A stretch of DNA of 64,000 nucleotides from REEB481 sp964586595. GTDB taxonomy: Bacteria; Bacteroidota; Bacteroidia; NS11-12g; UBA955. The notes beneath the pieces are model-generated. The model was not told the DNA's origin. It ran no database searches and was given only the letters and a program-made list of their open reading frames with translations. Position numbers and translations under genes: made by a program. This document shows, one piece after another, positions 61,674 to 64,000 of the stretch. Each line of letters starts with the position of its first letter. Position 1 is the stretch's first letter. The DNA lies in assembly GCA_964586595.1 (NCBI GenBank), contig CAZPHB010000003.1:62001-126000 (forward strand), in the 5' to 3' direction.

Positions 61674-62300
61674 ATGCAAGGATTAATCGGTAAAAAGTTG
61701 GGCATGACCAGCATCTTTGACGAAAACGGGCGGAGTGTAGCCTGTACCGTCATCCAGGCTGGTCCATGTGTTGTAACCCATGTGAAAAATGAACAAAAAG
61801 ATGGCTACAGTGCCGTTCAGATTTCATGGGGCGACATGAAACCCAAGCATGCCTCCAAAGCCATTACCGGGCATTGCGCCAAAGCGAACACTGCTCCCAA
61901 AAGAGCATATCATGAGTTTCGCAACCCAGAAGGCGCTGAGGCCACTGCACAAATCGGCGACGTGTTAGATGTAAACATCTTCACCGAAGGAGATTTTGTA
62001 GATGTCATCGGAACTTCAAAGGGAAAAGGATTCCAAGGTGTCGTAAAGCGACACGGGTTTGCAGGTGTGGGTGAATCTACCCACGGTCAGCATAACCGTC
62101 AGCGTCACCCGGGTTCTATTGGTGCCTGTTCGTTTCCGGCTCGTGTATTCAAAGGAATTCGCATGGCCGGACGCACTGGAGGCAGCAGGGTTAAAGGAGT
62201 GAACCTCCAAATTTTAAAAGTAGTTGCGGATCAAAACCTTTTGGTTGTAAAAGGAAGCATCCCGGGCTACAATGGTTCCACGGTAATAATTGAACGCTGA
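61674..62300 (+). CDS. rplC: 50S ribosomal protein L3
   Basis: A 208-residue L3 beginning MQGLIGKKLGMTSIFD, with the central GESTHGQHNRQRHPGSIGA loop that reaches the peptidyl transferase centre. 8 nt after rpsJ. Confidence 0.97.
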   Translation: MQGLIGKKLGMTSIFDENGRSVACTVIQAGPCVVTHVKNEQKDGYSAVQISWGDMKPKHASKAITGHCAKANTAPKRAYHEFRNPEGAEATAQIGDVLDVNIFTEGDFVDVIGTSKGKGFQGVVKRHGFAGVGESTHGQHNRQRHPGSIGACSFPARVFKGIRMAGRTGGSRVKGVNLQILKVVADQNLLVVKGSIPGYNGSTVIIER

Positions 62301-62301
62301 G

Positions 62302-62931
62302 ATGGAATTTAAAGTCTTAAACAAAGAAGGTGCAGAAACAGGCAGAACTGTTGTTCTTCCGGAATCAATATTTGGTATTGAACCAAATGATCATGCCATT
62401 TATTTGGATGTGAAACAGTTCCTGGCGAACCAACGTCAGGGTACGCATAAATCCAAAGACCGCAGCGAAATCAGCAAAAGTACCAGAAAGTTGTTTCGGC
62501 AAAAAGGTACTGGCGGAGCGCGTCACGGCAGCATTAAAGCGGGTATTTATGTAGGCGGTGGTCGTATCCATGGTCCGCGTCCAAGAAACTACAGCTTCAA
62601 ACTAAACAAGAAGCTCAAAAGATTGGCTCGTTTTTCCGCACTGAGTTACAAAGTCAAGGAAAATCAAATCAAGGTAATGGAGGATTTGACGCTGGATGCG
62701 CCAAAAACCAGTGACTTCAACCGCATGTTGGGTAATCTGAATGTGACCGGCAGAACGCTGTTTGTTACTCCCTCGTTGAACAGGAATGTGTACCTCTCCG
62801 GCAGAAACATTCCCAACAACCGAATCATGAATGCTTCGGATTTGAACACCTATGAGATTATGAAAGCCCACAACCTGATTCTTTTTGAATCTTCGGTAAA
62901 GGCAATTGGGGATACTTATAACAACGATTGA
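62302..62931 (+). CDS. rplD: 50S ribosomal protein L4
   Basis: A 209-residue L4 with the exit-tunnel loop (RKLFRQKGTGGARHGSIKA, GGRIHGPRPRNYS). The ATG at 62302 (MEFKVLNKEG) is chosen because it follows the L3 stop by one base; an upstream in-frame start would lie inside rplC. Confidence 0.96.
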   Translation: MEFKVLNKEGAETGRTVVLPESIFGIEPNDHAIYLDVKQFLANQRQGTHKSKDRSEISKSTRKLFRQKGTGGARHGSIKAGIYVGGGRIHGPRPRNYSFKLNKKLKRLARFSALSYKVKENQIKVMEDLTLDAPKTSDFNRMLGNLNVTGRTLFVTPSLNRNVYLSGRNIPNNRIMNASDLNTYEIMKAHNLILFESSVKAIGDTYNND

Positions 62932-62932
62932 G

Positions 62933-63217
62933 ATGGTACTGAAAAAACCCCTAATTACAGAGAAAATGACTGGCCTCACAGAAAAGAGGCAACAGTATGG
63001 CTTCGTTGTTGATCCCAAAGCCACTAAAGACGAAATCCGCAAAGCGGTTGAAGACTTTTACAATGTTCAGGTGGATCGGGTAAATACAATGATTTCAAGA
63101 GGTAAATCACGCAAGAACAGACGCACCGGGCTCATTTCTGGATACAACAAGGCCGTGAAAAAGGCAATTGTTACCCTGAAGGAAGGTTCAACTATTGATT
63201 TTTACGAAAATATCTAA
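62933..63217 (+). CDS. rplW: 50S ribosomal protein L23
   Basis: A 94-residue L23 (MVLKKPLITEKMTGLTEKRQ, YGFVVDPKATKDEIRKAVE) at the tunnel exit. The start is one base after the rplD stop; an in-frame ATG at 62906 would lie inside rplD. Confidence 0.96.
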   Translation: MVLKKPLITEKMTGLTEKRQQYGFVVDPKATKDEIRKAVEDFYNVQVDRVNTMISRGKSRKNRRTGLISGYNKAVKKAIVTLKEGSTIDFYENI

Positions 63218-63223
63218 AGAGGA

Positions 63224-64000
63224 ATGGCACTGAACAGATTACGTCCGGTAACTCCAGGAACTCGTTTTCGCATTGCGAATGCGTTTGCGGAGCTTACTTC
63301 TGATAAACCAGAGAAATCCCTGTTGATCCCCATCAAGAAGAGTGGTGGACGGAACAATACAGGAAAAATGACCATGCGCTACATTGGCGGAGGCCACAAG
63401 CGCAAATACAGGATCATCGATTTCAAGAGAGACAAAATGGGAATGACTGCAGAAGTTATGTCCATCGAGTATGATCCGAACAGAACAGCGTTTATTGCTT
63501 TGGTGAATTATGCCGACGGCGAAAAGCGTTACATCGTTGCACCAACAGGCCTGAAAGTAGGCATGAAGGTGGAAAGCGGTCCAGGATCGGCTCCTGAAGT
63601 TGGAAACGCATTGCCTATGAGTCAAATACCTTTGGGCTCCATGATCCACAACGTGGAAATGCAGCCAGGTCAGGGTGCTCGCCTCTGCAGAAGCGCAGGA
63701 TCTTCAGCACAGCTGCTGGCTCGTGAAGGAAAGTACGCTGCCATTAAGTTGCCTTCAGGTGAATCTCGCTTGGTATTGGCAAATTGCATGGCTACAATTG
63801 GTACTGTTTCCAACAGCGACCACAGCAATACCCGCAAAGGTAAAGCAGGCCGTTCACGCTGGTTGGGCATCCGCCCACGTGTACGTCCGGCAGCTATGAA
63901 CCCGGTAGATCACCCGATGGGTGGTGGTGAAGGTAGGAACAAGGGTGGTCAGCCCCGTTCCAGAAACCTCATCTATGCTCAGGGTCAGAAAACCAGAAGT
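63224..64000 (+). CDS. rplB: 50S ribosomal protein L2 (partial, cut by window end)
   Basis: The first 259 residues of L2, open to the right edge; a full L2 is about 274 residues, so only the tail is missing. It begins MALNRLRPVTPGTRF and includes GGRNNTGKMTMRYIGGGHKRKYR and, near the end, the conserved NPVDHPMGGGEGRNKGG loop of the peptidyl transferase region. 6 nt after rplW. Confidence 0.96.
   Translation, partial: MALNRLRPVTPGTRFRIANAFAELTSDKPEKSLLIPIKKSGGRNNTGKMTMRYIGGGHKRKYRIIDFKRDKMGMTAEVMSIEYDPNRTAFIALVNYADGEKRYIVAPTGLKVGMKVESGPGSAPEVGNALPMSQIPLGSMIHNVEMQPGQGARLCRSAGSSAQLLAREGKYAAIKLPSGESRLVLANCMATIGTVSNSDHSNTRKGKAGRSRWLGIRPRVRPAAMNPVDHPMGGGEGRNKGGQPRSRNLIYAQGQKTRS

Noticed and set aside
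1..64000. CRISPR arrays, insertion sequences, prophage genes, tRNA or rRNA genes
   Set aside because: No regularly spaced repeats, transposase or phage proteins, cloverleaf-capable segments or rRNA signatures were seen on either strand.

Overview
The window comes from the chromosome of a gliding-lineage member of the Bacteroidota, most likely Flavobacteriales or a close relative. The evidence is a complete gldKLMN type IX secretion/gliding motor locus with a PorP/SprF gene upstream, a secreted protein with a C-terminal type IX sorting domain, a heterodimer-type lycopene cyclase, Bacteroidota-only families (DUF3822, DUF3467), the fused FTCD enzyme, and promoters of the Bacteroidota type (TTG or TTTG, about 19-23 nt, then TAnnTTTG) in front of many genes. 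Gene density is very high, with many 1-4 nt overlaps. No tRNA, rRNA, CRISPR array, insertion sequence or prophage was seen. It reads as core chromosome rather than an accessory island.

Layout. 1-5.1 kb: the 3' end of a deoxynucleoside kinase, a hotdog thioesterase, a biotin-dependent acyl-CoA carboxylase beta subunit, a small outer-membrane barrel and accB-accC, which together form a carboxylase set. 5.1-8.5 kb: recF (minus), pyruvate dehydrogenase E1 alpha, a membrane TPR protein and ribH. 8.6-14.5 kb: porP and gldK-gldL-gldM-gldN, the motor and outer-membrane ring parts of the type IX secretion system. 14.5-20.6 kb: FTCD, facing a minus-strand envelope operon of an LptF/LptG-like permease, a glycosyltransferase and an ABC exporter. 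20.7-24.5 kb: DUF3467, an alpha/beta hydrolase, a small pore-loop-like membrane protein, PaaN and a YceI lipoprotein. 24.6-31 kb: folE and queD (minus), an SRPBCC protein, an ECF sigma factor, lycopene cyclase and mfd. 31-34.6 kb: an exported class V aminotransferase, then a minus-strand operon of membrane DnaJ, FAH-family enzyme and a broken outer-membrane gene with two in-frame stops, then a DUF167 gene. 34.7-41.8 kb: a 1000-residue secreted FG-GAP protein, parC, pyrE and a Nudix hydrolase. 41.8-47.1 kb: coaD, a GT39-like glycosyltransferase, a MuiA/DUF4139 protein, rsmD and DUF3822. 47.2-53.7 kb: a second ABC exporter, an M1 peptidase, a divergent SDR and a flavin reductase. 53.7-58.2 kb: a cobalamin riboswitch controlling btuB-btuF-btuC. 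58.3-64 kb: the str-S10 ribosomal operon rpsL-rpsG-fusA-rpsJ-rplC-rplD-rplW-rplB, cut off by the window end.

The most unusual items are small-scale. A degrading outer-membrane gene is still ATGA-coupled to its operon. The vitamin B12 uptake operon appears to use CTG and TTG starts in CTGA and TTGA overlaps. pyrE and a Nudix gene share one CATG as divergent start codons, with crossing promoters. Many TAnnTTTG boxes sit only 4-5 nt before the start codon, suggesting leaderless mRNAs. One such promoter is interleaved with the gldN terminator, and a hairpin lies immediately before the lycopene cyclase start. There is also a probable REP-like inverted pair. No wholly new multi-gene system could be demonstrated from sequence alone.
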